Source of the DNA: Pyrus communis
Lineage: Eukaryota; Streptophyta; Magnoliopsida; Rosales; Rosaceae
Reading direction: 5' to 3'
Length of the DNA: 64,000 bases
NCBI RefSeq assembly: GCF_963583255.1
Contig: NC_084803.1
Span: 7,492,238 to 7,556,237, forward strand
Shown piece after piece: positions 1 through 12,217 of the stretch. Numbering within the stretch: position 1 is the first letter of the stretch; each line of letters starts with the position of its first letter. Below the pieces are notes generated by a model. That model did no database searches and had not been told where the DNA came from. It saw only the letters and a program-made list of their open reading frames with translations. A program made the translations under genes and the position numbers.

Positions 1-61
1 AAAACTTGAAAATTGTTTTTAAGTTTAAAAAGTTGGATTAAAATACATTACCAAACACACC

Positions 62-1340
62 CTAAAATCTTTCAGAAACAAAATAAGCATCCCTCTTTAG
101 TTCTGTTTCTTCTATTTTGAATCGGTCCAAAGATTAGAAACAATAAACATGAGTATTCCTACCATCAAGGAATAACATTACTTATTTTATTAATTTAATC
201 AAAAAATTAATTTGATATAATGGTAACAATAAAATAAAGTTGAATTACAATCATGGTACATGTTTTAATAAAGTGGACTATTTCTAATAAGGCATACAAA
301 AAATGGACTTATATTAAAGAATATTCAACTTTGTTTACCCTTTTTTATATGATGTGAAAGAAATTATTATTAATATTCTAAAAAAAATCATCATTAACTA
401 ATCTACGATGTGAAAAATAAGAAAAAAAGAGGGTGAATTATAACATATTTTGGAATACAAGTAATATAAATTGTTAATAAAAAATAATATAATAGCATGA
501 CTTAATCGTAATTATATAAATAAAAAAACATAAAAAATAAAAAAGCACAAAAATAAAAAAAGCAAAGAATCTACCTCATTTTGCAGAACGTGTTTAATGG
601 GCCATATTAAATTAATGTCGTGATTCATCAGATGGTCACCCATCCTTTGTCTTTCCTTAAATAAAAACAAAAGGGATTGAGACTAATCGTCCAAGTAACC
701 AATCCGTGAAGTTTTTCGAGTGGTTGGAAAACTATGCACGTTGGAAGATCTTTGTTTAGGGTTTTAACAACCAATAACAGAGTGACATCATCAAGATTAC
801 GTCATTTGGCAATAATGACCTCTTCACGTGGAGATGGAGGAACTTTCATTTAATGGACGTGTATAATTGTGGGCCATGACCTATGGGGCCATGAATTGTA
901 GAACAGAGGCATGCAAACTACCATTCAAACATAAAAAAATAAAATCTTCCAGAAACAAAATAAGCATCCCTCTTTAATTCTGTTTCTTCTATTTTGAGTC
1001 GGTCCAAAGATTAGAAACAATAAACATGAGTATTCCTGCAATCAAGGAATAACATTACTTATTTTATTAATTTAATCAAAAATTAATTTGATAAAAAGGT
1101 AACAATAAAATAAAATTTAATTACAATCGTACGTGTTCTAATAAAGTAGACTATTTCTAATAAGGCATACAAAAAATGGACTTGTATTAAAGAATATTCA
1201 ATTTTGTTTATCCTTCTTTATGTGATGCGAAAGAAACTATTATTAACATTTAAAAAAAAAATCATCATTAACTAATCTACGTTGTGAAAGATGAGAAAAA
1301 AAGAGGGTGCATTATAACATATTTTGGAATGCAAGTAATG
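62..1340. repeat. Direct duplication of an AT-rich block (two copies about 0.4 kb)
   Basis: About 62-471 and 940-1340 are two direct copies of the same AT-rich sequence, offset by about 878 bp. Both contain the same run of phrases, including AAACAAAATAAGCATCCCTC and a GGACTATTTCTAATAAGG-like stretch. A third partial copy lies near 16020-16115. The DNA between them (about 580-935) matches the 5'-flank block found upstream of DUF247 copies elsewhere in the window (near 7.4, 14.5, 15.7 and 54.9 kb). No coding potential is seen. Confidence 0.75.
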
Positions 1341-1639
1341 TTGATGTTTAATATTCAGAAGCATGCTTGTGATTTCCAGAACACCTGCTTCTGCCGCATC
1401 TCCCGTCCCAGGCGAGGTCTTCATGCCCTTGCGCCTTCTCTTTGTAACTTTTAATTTCGTCTCGAAAAAAATTCACATTTATATTTAGCATTGGGTTGGT
1501 TTGTCATTGCCCACAATTCATGTCCAATAAAAGCCATTTCTCAATGGTGGTGGATCCAACAAGATTTCCTGATTGGTTAGGAAGAAATTTTAGGTGCGTT
1601 GGTTTATTTGTTTATCTATTTTCTGATTGGTTAGGAAGA

Positions 1640-2490
1640 AATTTTTTCAATTAATTGTTGTAAGATTCAGGTCTTCGCGGTCTTTGCGTTCGTTTCCCTC
1701 TGTTCTTCTCCGATTTTGGCCGGATCTGTTTTGGTTTTGTTTTTCGTTTGACGGCCGAAAAAACAAACTCTGAACGAAGTAATTTGCCAATCAGGACCTG
1801 AGCTTGGAGGTAATTTCACTTTTTGCACAATCGTCCGCGTGCGCCTGCTGCTTCGGCGACTCGAGCTTCGCAGTTCGCTTTTCTGAACGAAATCAGGTAT
1901 CTTTTTATCCAATTTCACTTCTTTTATGGGAACAATTGTTAATTTGACTTTGGTAGTTGATTTAAGAGCTTTTCATCTTAATTGCTTCGTGTTAGGGATT
2001 TGGTGCGTATTTGATTATATTTGTTACGGTTATAATTCCTCTATGTTTCGTAATGGGCCTCAGCATTAGGTTTTAAGATTTTACCTTTGGGAATTTTAAG
2101 ATTCTAATGTCAGCTGCCCCTAACAATGCGCCCATGATTTTGGAAATTTATGGTTAGATTGTTCAATGGGTGTTGGGAATTTGGGTGTTCTGTGAGTTTG
2201 GGTGTAGTCAAATTGGGTCTTATTTTTCTAATTGATCAATGATGGCGGTGTTTCGACATTAGTAGAAGTGAAACCTAGGTATTTCCTGTGAGTTAGGAAT
2301 GAACAAGATGGTTAATTTTTACTCGAGTATGGATTTTGTTTTCATTGGTTTTGAATTATTGCTCTAAATTCGTGTTTTTCAAACAATCTCCGCGAGTTTT
2401 GGAAAGACCTGAATTTGGTTTTAAACAACTGTGTAGATTTTTGGTATGGCAGAGAAGGAGATGAAATATAGGGTTGAGTGGTTCAACAAG
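1640..2490 (+). other. Possible orphan 5' end of a plant gene (UTR exon plus short first coding exon)
   Basis: Positions 1640-1905 are less AT-rich and pyrimidine-biased, like a plant 5' UTR, and end in a plausible donor (AAATCAG|GTATCT near 1896). Near 2445 a short open stretch reads MAEKEMKYRVEWFN and ends at a strong donor, CAA|GTAAGTT, near 2490. A possible acceptor, CCCACAG, lies at about 2708. No continuation of a recognisable protein follows before the DUF247 unit at 3.4 kb. If real, the gene was truncated by rearrangement, or this is a captured 5' fragment. I do not recognise the peptide. From 2491 to 3432 I see only the 3' flank of the next gene. Confidence 0.3.
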
Positions 2491-3432
2491 TAAGTTTTCT
2501 GCACGGCATCTTTAATCTGTTGTATGCTTATGTTTACTCTTCGTTTTAATTATTCACTTATACATCATCTACATGGTTAAAAGTTATAATACCATACACA
2601 CTGCAATTTATAATTGCACCACAGAGTACCACTGTAATTATGGATGTTGTTAAGTTCATGAAATGATTAATGGATTTTGTAAAAAAAAAATTTATATGTT
2701 TCCCACAGACAGAGGATGTGCAAGAAGCTAGGAAAATAAATTTGTATGCATTGTTTGTTAATTTGATTATGCTAAATATTAATTTTATTGTAATTGTTTG
2801 CATTTATTTTTGGTTTCTCGAATTCTTATGTTTGGTGGTTATTTCGTGTTTCGGTTAAAGCATTTGGTTATGACTGGTTTGTTACTTTGATCACTGGAAG
2901 ATTTGAACGCCCTCCCCTCACTCTCTCGAACATATATTGGTCCTTCTTTCATGGTAGTCAGTTTTTATGACTTGACTTTTTGACCATATCCTTATATATC
3001 ATCATCCATAAAATCTGTCCAATCTGCAAGATTGGACATATATTGGTCCTTCTTCACCGACTCTCCTTTGCCCTAACAACTACTTGACTAATACTATTGT
3101 TGTACCAAAAAAGTTTCATGTGGTCAGATGTATGAGTACGGTACATAAGAAAGCTTTCGTATTATACATCCTGATGTGAAAGTTTGTCTATATATAGTTG
3201 TCTTTTGCAAGCTACCTGCATGTGAAATTCTAACAACTCTTTTGACGTAATACTTTATAGATGAGAAATTAAGCAGAAATTAGCACAAACCGTACAGCTC
3301 TTATTAGCAAAACAGGGTTTACAAATGCCTACAACACAGATGAATCTCACTACGGACAAACCAGACAAACAAATACAACAAGCAAATACTAGTTAAAGGA
3401 TAGGGAGAAATTGGCGAATTAAGGATTGATAC

Positions 3433-4923
3433 TTAGTTAATGACAGAGATAAGAGAACACACTGTTTGTGTGATTGTCAATAAGATGAGAAAACCAGCTG
3501 CAAAGACAGAAATCATTGCCCAGGGTGTGTTGAAATACTTTTGTTTCAAGCTTGCTTTCGATTTGTTCCATAGCTGTCGGCAGTAGTTGTTTAGGTCCTC
3601 AGAACGAGCAGCAAAATAGTAGCTTTCGTTGTTCCAAGAAACCCCAATGCAAAGTTTGTTAATCAGATCAGAAACCTTATTGTTGTCGCCGAGTGTAGTC
3701 ACAAAAATTCCAGACTCAACAAGGAGATCTACATCCATTGCGGTGTTTACAAAACCATCCATGATGCGAAGATAATCACGTATGTGATTCTCCATGCAAT
3801 GGCATTGTTCAAATGCAAGGAGATTTCTGAGTGTAAGCTCCGTGTAATCGTGTATTTCTAGTTGTGGAATTTCCAGAATACCCTTATTAATATCGAATGA
3901 TATATCAAACAAATTTTTGCTTGAACTGACCTGAAACTTGACTCCAGCCTGGTGTAGTTTCTTAGCGCATGGTGTATTTAGAGGCCTCTCCGTTCGGGAC
4001 TTCTTAGTTGGTAGAAATCTTCTTATACGATCGCAGAAGTGTTTAACCTCAGGACTACGACAAGATGTGGGCCCTCCAGTTTGTGAGCTCGTCAAAGATG
4101 GTAGATGTAAAGTTCTTATCAAATCAACAAAGTGTTTTACTTCCGAACAAGAAGATATTTTATTCGCCAACAAAGTGTCTTCATTCTCCTGTAAACGCAC
4201 CACCGTCTTCTGGAAGAACTTGTAAGAGAGCTCTATTATTGAATGCACCCTCCCATTTGCGACAAGATCTCGAAGAGGGACATCTGCGAAAAGATCTTTA
4301 AGAATGAAAAATGGCAGCTGATTTTCAAGTAAAATCATGTCAGGCGCTATATTTTGCAACATCCATGGTTTTTTGAATATCCAGTCATTATCATCCTCCA
4401 AACGCTTAAAGTTCCTCAATAAGAGCTCAATGATGAAGGCGGCATCAACCAAAATGATACTTACAAATTTTTCACTGCTAAACTCAGTGGCTTCTCCTTC
4501 ATAACAACCACGCAGTTGTTTTTCACGGCCCATTATTTTCTTCACATAAAACTCCAATTCTTTCTCAGTACGATCTAGAAAATGCTGTAGGTACCTCTGT
4601 TTGTGTTCTTCCATGTATAACAAGACTTTGCGATCTTTGTTATCTCTGTTATCTCTGTAATGGTGGAGTGGGCCTATCGAGACTACAAGGGGTGTGTAGA
4701 GCGGCCTCCTCACCCACCGTAGTCGCTCAGGAACTCTGTAGATACAACAGTGACGGGATAGGAGTGACAAGCCTTCCAATTTCTTTCTCATCGAAGTCAC
4801 TATTTTTTTGTCATCTGGAGCTTGATTGTTGCTATCTTTCCCTTTCTTCGAAGCCACTTCGTTGGCGTTTTCTATGTCCTCTGGAGCTTGATTGCTGCTA
4901 TCTTCCACTTTATTCCCCGGCAT
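3433..4923 (-). CDS. DUF247 (UPF0481) protein, copy 1, intact, 496 aa
   Basis: This is a single-exon plant DUF247 protein. The family is plant-specific and typically 400-550 aa, with one C-terminal membrane anchor; its biochemical role is mostly unknown. Visible family hallmarks, in order: CCIYRVPERLR and VVSIGPLHHY near residues 58-90, MILLENQLPFFIL near 195-208, LHQAGVKF near 330, LRNLLAFEQCHC near 365-375, and a C-terminal stretch FNTPWAMISVFAAGFLILL followed by a hydrophobic tail with no lysine or arginine, the likely transmembrane segment. The N terminus is longer than in the other copies because an NQAPED/NQAPDD-type segment is duplicated around residues 10-40. The start is the first ATG of the open frame. 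It is the most divergent copy here: its central part differs from copies 3 and 4 and carries an extra PTKKSRTERPLN-type insert. No breaks are seen, so it is probably functional. Confidence 0.9.
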   Translation of the reverse strand: MPGNKVEDSSNQAPEDIENANEVASKKGKDSNNQAPDDKKIVTSMRKKLEGLSLLSRHCCIYRVPERLRWVRRPLYTPLVVSIGPLHHYRDNRDNKDRKVLLYMEEHKQRYLQHFLDRTEKELEFYVKKIMGREKQLRGCYEGEATEFSSEKFVSIILVDAAFIIELLLRNFKRLEDDNDWIFKKPWMLQNIAPDMILLENQLPFFILKDLFADVPLRDLVANGRVHSIIELSYKFFQKTVVRLQENEDTLLANKISSCSEVKHFVDLIRTLHLPSLTSSQTGGPTSCRSPEVKHFCDRIRRFLPTKKSRTERPLNTPCAKKLHQAGVKFQVSSSKNLFDISFDINKGILEIPQLEIHDYTELTLRNLLAFEQCHCMENHIRDYLRIMDGFVNTAMDVDLLVESGIFVTTLGDNNKVSDLINKLCIGVSWNNESYYFAARSEDLNNYCRQLWNKSKASLKQKYFNTPWAMISVFAAGFLILLTITQTVCSLISVIN

Positions 4924-5745
4924 TTCTGATTTTAATAGATGAGGAGGAATTTATGAAAATCAATCTCAGTACTATCATGGGAAGTAACTAACTTAAACAA
5001 TATTGAAGGTTAAAAAAATCCACAAACTGGAAATACTTTCAATTTGATTGATGACTGACTTGGGTAGGCAAAGTTTATACACCTTTGGTACGCCATTGTG
5101 GCATGCCTTGCATATCACGAGTTACCACCTATTTTAACCTCTTCACATGTTGATGCATATAGATTTGTGACGGTGCTACCTTAATGTACACATTTTATGT
5201 AAGTCATTTTTATATACAGTGAGACTCTATACATATATACCCGCATATACAAGTTAATCCAAATTAAAATACCAATCCTAATATTTTCACAGGGATTGAG
5301 AATCCCAGCTGCCCTCCCCCTACATACAGGTCACTCTGTATGCTTCAATTAAAAATGCTATATGTGTGTTCCTCAAAACATGCAAGAGATAAACAAAAAT
5401 CTACTGAACGTTAAAATAAGACGTCTTTCCATAACCACCTAGTCTACCTTTCCTGATAAATTCCAATTTCCAACTACCATTCAAACATAAAAGGCTAAAA
5501 TCTTCAAGAAAACTAATGAAAATGACTTGAAATTTTTTAGTGTTAATGATAAGGACAAAATAAAGGGTAAATTGAATAGTACCATGATTGACTTTTTAAT
5601 GTAAAAATGTGATTTTTCGTTAAAATGAAGAGTACCGTGGACTTTTCGTTAAAACTCTAAAAAAAAGAAAGTGAAAAATAAAATTAATTAATTTAACAAA
5701 CCAAGCTAACGTGACGTCACTTGGGATTGTGACATAACCTTTTAA
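4924..5745. other. Intergenic 5' flank of DUF247-1
   Basis: AT-rich DNA upstream of the minus-strand DUF247-1 gene. It presumably holds that gene's promoter, but I cannot pick a convincing TATA box. The end near 5700-5745 (GACGTCACTTGGGATTGTGA) is the conserved junction phrase found in the 5' flanks of the other DUF247 units (near 31340, 35245, 52845, 53815 and 58385). Confidence 0.5.
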
Positions 5746-6614
5746 GGGTTAATTACACTAACACCTCCTGAGGTTTATCGTGTTTTCACAAAACTCCCTC
5801 ACATTTGAAACATAACACTAACACCCCTTGAGGTTCTAATTCACTTTCACATAACCCCTTTAGGGCTAACATCACCTTAAAATAATTTCTTAAAGACAAT
5901 TTTGCCCTAATTATTAATTACTTCATGAAAAATCCTTTATAAATAAATAGAATAAAAATTCAAATTAAAATCTTACATTAAACAATAAAAGAAAATAAAA
6001 GAAAATTGAAGAAATCTTGTTACCTTCTTCCTCTACGCTGTTAATTCATATCCCAATCCTCTTTTCTTAATTAGAAAAACCCTAGCAGAACAAATCTTTC
6101 TCCTATTAAATCCTTTGGGAGTTTCAGAGTATGAATGTGGTCAGAAGCCAAATCAGGTACTCTTCTCCATGTTCTTCCATATTGTTTTCTCGTCGAAATT
6201 GGTTTTAGTTTGGGTGAACAAGGAGTGAAGGAGGTTGACGAAGAGTTGGAGGTGGCGATTTGAGGGCAAGAACAGAAAGAAAAAAAAATTGAGAGAAAGA
6301 TCCGAAGATGCATTGGCTTTCTATCAGTTTATTTATTTTATGGTTAATGTATGTTTTTGAAGTCCAACAAAAAAAAATCTATTTTCTTTATATTGGTTAT
6401 TATTATATGTATTTTTAACAAGCCTTTTTTATTTTTTAAAGTAATTAATAATGGGGTAAATTTGTCTTTAAGAAATTATTTTAAGGTGATGTTAGCCCTG
6501 AAGGGGTTTTGTGAAAGTGAATTAGAACCTCAAGGGATGTTAGTGTTATGTTTCAAACGTAAAGGGGTTTTGTGAAAACACGATAGACCTCAGGGATGTT
6601 AGTGTAATTAACCC
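5746..6614. mobile_element. Non-autonomous Mutator-like element (MULE-1) with long TIRs
   Basis: The ends are long inverted repeats of about 175 bp, starting GGGTTAATTACACTAACA on the left and mirrored at TGTAATTAACCC on the right. The element is flanked by a 10-bp direct repeat, AACCTTTTAA, at 5736-5745 and 6615-6624. A 9-10 bp target duplication with long TIRs is the signature of the Mutator superfamily. The uninserted form of the site (ATAACCTTTTAATTCATC) exists in a paralogous flank near 53836-53853. The 0.5-kb interior has no transposase, only a short unrecognised open frame (6071-6313, minus), so the element would have needed transposase in trans. Confidence 0.85.
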
Positions 6615-6624
6615 AACCTTTTAA

Positions 6625-8136
6625 TTCATCTCTGACTGCCCAAGTGTAACCATATAGGTGGTGGTGGTGTAAATTTGGCTCGAAACAAGCCACAAGAGGA
6701 TATGAAGAGGAATTCGGGGAATTATAACTGGTTTGGTTTGAAATATACGGAGTCCTTTTTTTTGGTTTTTGAGGTAAAAATATATGGAGTCTTTCGGTAA
6801 TAAAACTCAACGGTTAAAATTCATTAAGCTCAAATACCATCCATATATTAGGCCTAAATGGTTAATTAAAGATAATATCAATGTATAATTGTACTTAACA
6901 GTGGATGCTTATAAAAGTGAAAAACATATACACACAGCCAAACTATTTAGCTAAAATAAAATTGAAACATATGTACACAGCCAAACTATTCAACTAAAGG
7001 ATATTAAGAAGAAAGCTGCAGCATCCCCTTAACCGGTAAATATGAAACTAAAAGCTTCAAAACAATGGACATGTGCAAACATAGCAGGGAGAAGAAAAAA
7101 GCCAGATGAAACATCATAAATTGAAAAGTGAGTTGCTATTGGTACTAAAAATAAGTCATTAAACACGTTTAGAAGTGAAATTTATTATTTTGAGAATAAG
7201 TGCGTGATAATGTTTCGAAGTATCAATAACAGTACTTTATATTGAAAATGAAAAAAAAAAGAAGTGAACTCGAACCTGCTTTGTATACAAGAAAACAAGC
7301 AAGTTTGTACGATCAATTAGCTACTTGCTCCTCTGGTACTCTGGTAGATGAAAAACAAATATTTTTAGCAACAACGCAATGATAGGCTTGCTATATATAA
7401 CCATTTCTTCTTCAATATGTTTTTGCAGAACGTATTTAATTCAGCAAATTAAACTCATGTCGTGATTTATGTAGCTATTACCCTTGTCTTTTCTTCCCTG
7501 TAAACATATGTGGTTGATGCTAATTCACCAATTAATGTAGTGACAGTCTGACAGCTTGAATTTGGAAAAGTCTTGATATTTGTGCTAGCCAGATTTATCT
7601 CACTTGTAGTACTGGATTAATTTAGCTTCTTCATAACTTATGGTGTTAATGAGAGAAATGTTTAAACAAGTCAAAGTATACAAGAAAAAGAAATACTCTC
7701 TCATAATTTAGCGCAATAATAATTGCCGCGACATGGGCTTACAGGCTTCTGTGGATGAAAGCGATGAGAGAAAACCCAGTCAAAAGAATTTGCCCTAGAC
7801 AATGTTTGTGGTGGAATGGAAGAGCAACCTCAATTTAGCTTGCAAGGACAAATATATAATTAAGCTAGGGTACTTTAGGCATTTTCTATCATCTGCCTCT
7901 CTTATTCAATTGTTCATATCTTTATTTCTATTTCAACAACCAGATAATGAAAGAGTGGTGCTATCTATACACATGTTTTTATTTTATACACATTCTTCTC
8001 AAATTTTAACCGCTGGATTAAATGAACTAAAATAATTAAAAAATAGAAATTGATTTTATTATAGCTAATTTTCCAATAATTTTTAATGTGGTACTGTTAG
8101 ATTATTTTAATCAAACTATAACATTCAACCAGTTTG
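6625..8136. repeat. DUF247-unit 5'-flank block, copy without its gene
   Basis: This sequence is a copy of the far-upstream flank seen at 11.73-12.2 plus 14.44-15.1 kb and at 53.85-54.9 kb. Shared landmarks include CCATATATTAGGCCTA, the ACACAGCCAAACTATTCAAC phrase and GAAAACAAGCAAGTTTG. No open frame of interest is present. It marks a duplication whose DUF247 gene has been lost or lies outside the copied part. Confidence 0.6.
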
Positions 8137-8337
8137 CATGAATCCTTGTAGATCATCTCCGGATCTAATGATCCTAATCCATCAAGTCTAATCATCCAGG
8201 CTGTTGAAATTTAATCTAACGGTTAAAGTTATTATAAATTTTAAAGTAGACTCCTATTTATAACTGTTAAATCAAATTTCAACAATCTGAATTATTGAAC
8301 TTGATGGATTAGGACCACTGGATCAAGAAACGATCCA
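8137..8337. repeat. MITE-like imperfect palindrome, about 200 bp
   Basis: The two halves are near inverted repeats: CCTAATCCATCAAGT on the left mirrors ACTTGATGGATTAGG on the right, and TGAAATTTAATCTAACGGTTA mirrors the right-hand TAACTGTTAAATCAAATTTCA. The surrounding flank at 54887-54905 runs straight from CAGTTTGCATGAATCC into the following sequence, so it represents an empty site. Boundaries are approximate and the target duplication is not resolved. Related palindromes occur at 35.3-35.7 kb. Confidence 0.65.
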
Positions 8338-8642
8338 TGTCTCTCTTTAACCTTTGGCTGGGGACAACAATCAATAAGAGTGACATCACCAATATTACGT
8401 CATCTGGCAATGATGGTCCCTTCACACGAAAATGGAAGAACTTTCATTTAACAGACATAAATATTTGGGGCCATGAGGCTTATAATTGTAGACAGAGGCA
8501 CACTGCACCAGTAGCAAGTGGTTGGATATTAATATGTGGGCTGAGGCTTTGGTACGAAAGTTTGACATGTTTTTTAAGAGGAAGAAAGAATGCGTCACCG
8601 TGCGTCGAAACCTCTTCTTTTGGACTTTATTTGTCTCTGATA

Positions 8643-8995
8643 TTTAGACCATTTCCAATTTTTAAATTAAAATTTAAAATATTTAGTTCAAAAAATTTAA
8701 ATTTTAACTTAGAAATAACTTTTTTGATCCAACCCCTTTAGATTAAAATTTTAACTTCAAATTATTAAAGAATGAATTTAGGCTATTTTTTTTTTTCTTA
8801 AAGTAACTTTTTTAAAAGAATAAATTATGTAGGCTATTATAATTTAATTTTATGAACATTTTAATCTAAAAATATATAAATTCTGGCAAATATTAAAAAA
8901 TCACTAACAGACACATGAAACTCGTAAAACAATATGAAAAAAAAATATGAAACATAAAAAAGAAATTTTTTTTATTACTTTATCCTTTGGATTTA
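8643..8995. repeat. Terminal sequence of a TIR element (left orientation)
   Basis: Starts TTTAGACCATTTCCAA and is an inverted copy of the sequence ending at 11693 (TTGGAGATGGTCTAAA). The two match over roughly 250 bp, including TTAAAGAATGAATTTAGGCTA. Unit DNA resumes at about 9000 and continues to about 9330, colinear with 55.23-55.45 kb. This end is therefore probably a separate short copy rather than the partner of the one at 11693. Confidence 0.55.
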
Positions 8996-9330
8996 AATAA
9001 AAATTTTACCACGTAGAACGAAATTCAAATATAATTTGTTATTCAACAATGTTTTTCCAGAAAGTCCGTTCCTTCTTAGATCCCAAGCTTCCAGTCAAAA
9101 CATGAAAGAAACAGAACAAAATTCTACTCAATGTTAAAATAAGAAGTGTTTCCAAAGACAAAAACAAAGAAGAAAAGGTAGGTTTTGTAGACGAGAAGTA
9201 GATTTTATTTTCCCAAAAATTAACTAGTAGATTTTGTTTTATATATTTATGAGGAGTGGGTTCGGTCAGATTGAATTAATTTGTTCTATCTACCTTTATA
9301 TTTTTCCATGGCTTTGGCCACCCTCAATCA

Positions 9331-10984
9331 TCCTCATTTTGTCGTAAGGCGCTCACAATTACTCAATTATTTTAATCCATATCAAATACAATTGCTACTT
9401 TTTAATATATTTTTCTAATCTTTGGCCACTGCTTGATTTGGTTTGTCAAATGGTGTATAAATTTTCATACCTGCTCTGTTAATGTGTTAGACCCACCCTA
9501 TGTTTGAGGTTTTCGTATGCAATGCTGAAACATTTTATGCTCAAAATATATAATATTTGTCTTTTCTTTCATATTTTTTGGTAAACAATTTTGCCAAACA
9601 TTTTTTCTTTTGATACTAAGTGTAGAGTATCTTTTTTTAACACTTTCGTGTCTGCAGCCAGGTTATATGATCACCTGCTCTGCTTTTATTTTCTTCAATA
9701 AAAACAAAATAATTCATTAGCTTTAATTCATTTATTCTCATTTTGTCTACAAATCATTCTACATGTTTGATTCTAACTTTTTGGTTCTTCAAATATCTGT
9801 GTGTGTGTGTGTGTATATTCTATTCTACATTCTTTTATCATTTTCAAAAATATTCTAATTTTCTATCTACCCTCTCATTTTTTTTTTAACCAACGTACGG
9901 CTGAGAAGAAAAAAAATAGAACAAAATAGTAGTATCTACAAATAATAAGTCAAAAACTCGTAGTCGTGTAGTATTTTTATGGAGTTTTGATGTCACTATG
10001 CAATTGGATAGAGTTAAGTTTAAATTAAAAAATATATATATATTTAAACTCATAAGCAAACATATATAGTACATTTTTATCAACAACAAAGAAATATTGT
10101 GATATAGGTACTTGTGATTCAGGTAGATAATACATTTAATATGTGATAGAGGTAGATTAAGAAAAATATTAAATCAATCTATATTATAGGTAAATTATGA
10201 ACAAAAACCTATGGAATAGGCAGATAAACTTGTGGTATAGGTAAATTAATACAATTAATTTGTGATATAGGTAGAATATAAAGAGAGATACATTAAAAAA
10301 AATGTGATATAGGTAAATAAACACCAACGAATTTCATAGAATGAATATGATTTTCATAAGAAAACAATGATATTGATGAGAAAAACACTAAAAAGAGTTT
10401 TAGAACAAAAAAGAAGGAGAAAAGTTCAGCTACAAATTAATAATCAATGACAGTAAATTTTATAAAACAATTAATCCTATAATTAAGGTATTATGTGCAT
10501 TTACATATTTACTACAATTTATAAATATTAGGGTATATTTGGTATGAAAATAAAAATAAACTAACATGTAATCCATAGGACCTATCTCAACAAAAACTTA
10601 AAGCGGACTATTTCAAATTATGGCTCACAAAATTGAACTTATATCAAGTTTACTATAAAAACAAAAACTAAAAATGCTCATCTATCTTGTATATGAGAAA
10701 AAAAATAATTCAAAAGACAAAAAGTGAACAGAAAGGAAGATGTGGGGTAATAAATGCCAACAAAGTGGGGTCATTTTAAACTTTAAAACAAACTTCATCC
10801 CTTGGAGTAAGTCTCAAATTTTCCCTTCTATTCCCCCAATTTCATTACAACCCTTGTGCTAAAATAGGATTAAGTGTTGGAACTAAAAAAAAAAAAAAAA
10901 AAACTCAATTCCCCACAAGATTTAGCCCAAAATTAGTGGTGGAGCTCACATGTGAGAGTGGAACAAAGGGAGTGTATTGAACTC
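9331..10984. other. AT-rich intergenic DNA with degenerate GATATAGGTAGAT repeats
   Basis: No gene is visible. At 10095-10330 the phrase TGTGATATAGGTAGATTAA recurs about six times in diverged form. The same phrase family recurs at 17395-17445, suggesting two copies of one unclassified repeat. A GT microsatellite lies near 9797-9815. Confidence 0.5.
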
Positions 10985-11693
10985 GCTCAGCCCATACGCA
11001 CCCATGGCCCAACACACACGCACTCACCCAGTCGCCCTATGACATGAGCCCAACGACTATTTTTGGTGATCCAACGGGCAGAATTCAAATGAATCTTAGA
11101 GATCGAACGGTCCACTTTAATTTATTTAATTTTTAGTTTTATATTTATATATTTATTGAATTCAACGGCTGAGATTAAATATAATCAAATCTAACGATCC
11201 AACTTTAAATCCAACGGCTAAAATAATTTTAAAAAAAAATATTTAACTCAAAATTCACCCAAACACTCTATAAATACCTATGTATTTGTTCAAACATCGA
11301 CACAAAACTCACTTTTCTACTACAATTCTTCCAATTTTTCTTTCTACCATCTTCCAAAACCACTTCTTCCCATTTCCAAAACATCCACACAAATCTCTAT
11401 CATTTGTTTCATATTCTTCCACAATGTTTCATGAGTTTCATGTGTCGATTTAGTGATTTTACAATATGTATCAGAATTTAAATATTTTTAGGTTAAAATG
11501 TTCATAAAATTAATTTAGGATAGTCTACATAATTTTTTTTTATTTTAAAAATAGCCTAAATCCATTCTTTAATAATCTATGACTAAAATTTTAAGCTAGA
11601 AGGGTTAGCAGAAAAAACTGTTTTTGGGTTAAAACCTAAATTTTCTTTGCTAAAAATTTTAGGTTTTACTCCAAGGGTTGGAGATGGTCTAAA
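10985..11693. mobile_element. Right-hand part of a TIR transposon, with transcript-leader-like DNA
   Basis: The right terminus (…GGAGATGGTCTAAA at 11693) is inverted relative to the end at 8643. Inside it, 11267-11425 resembles a promoter and leader: CTCTATAAATACC, then a C/T-rich stretch and an ATG near 11424. This pattern is common at the 5' end of plant transposase genes or captured genes. No protein follows, so it is a deletion derivative. I cannot fix the superfamily or the left end. Confidence 0.4.
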
Positions 11694-11699
11694 GAGGAA

Positions 11700-12212
11700 A
11701 AAAAAAAAATTCAGCAAAAAACATAAGAAGATACTATCCATATATTAGGCCTAATGGTTAATTGAAGATAATACCAGTGAATAGTTGTACTTAATAGTGG
11801 ATACTTATGAAACTTAAACATATATACACAACAAAACTACTCAACTCAACTATATTAAGAAGAAAGCTACAACATTCCCTTAAGGAGTAAATATGACACT
11901 AAAAGTTTCAAACCGATGGATATGTGCAAACATAGCAATGGAGAAGAAAAAAGCTAGACGAAAGATTATAAATTGAAAAGTGAGTTGTTATTGATACTGA
12001 AAATATGTCGTCTAACTCTTTTTGAAGGGAAATTATTATTTTGAGAATGTGTGCATGATAATTTGTTGAAGTATCAGTAACAATACTTCTCATATAAAAT
12101 GAAAAGAAAAAAAAAATGAAGCGAATTCGCACATGTTTTGTATACAGGAAAACAAGCAAGTTTGCAGGTTGATTTGCCTCTTGTAGATGAATTAGAAAAC
12201 TCAATACATATT
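11700..12212. repeat. DUF247-unit 5'-flank block, left of the solo LTR
   Basis: Copy of the flank at 6.83-7.3 and 54.03-54.54 kb (landmarks CCATATATTAGGCCTAATGG and GAAAACAAGCAAGTTTGCAGG). It is interrupted at 12217 by the solo LTR and resumes at 14443. Confidence 0.6.
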
Positions 12213-12217
12213 ACTTG

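Noticed and set aside
1667..1918. 83-codon minus-strand open frame
   Set aside because: It runs antisense to a leader-like, pyrimidine-rich region; the arginine/serine-rich translation is of low complexity.
8643..11693. A single 3-kb TIR transposon spanning both inverted ends
   Set aside because: DUF247-unit flank DNA resumes at about 9000-9330 between them and the outer flanks are not contiguous in sister units, so two separate copies of one family are more likely.
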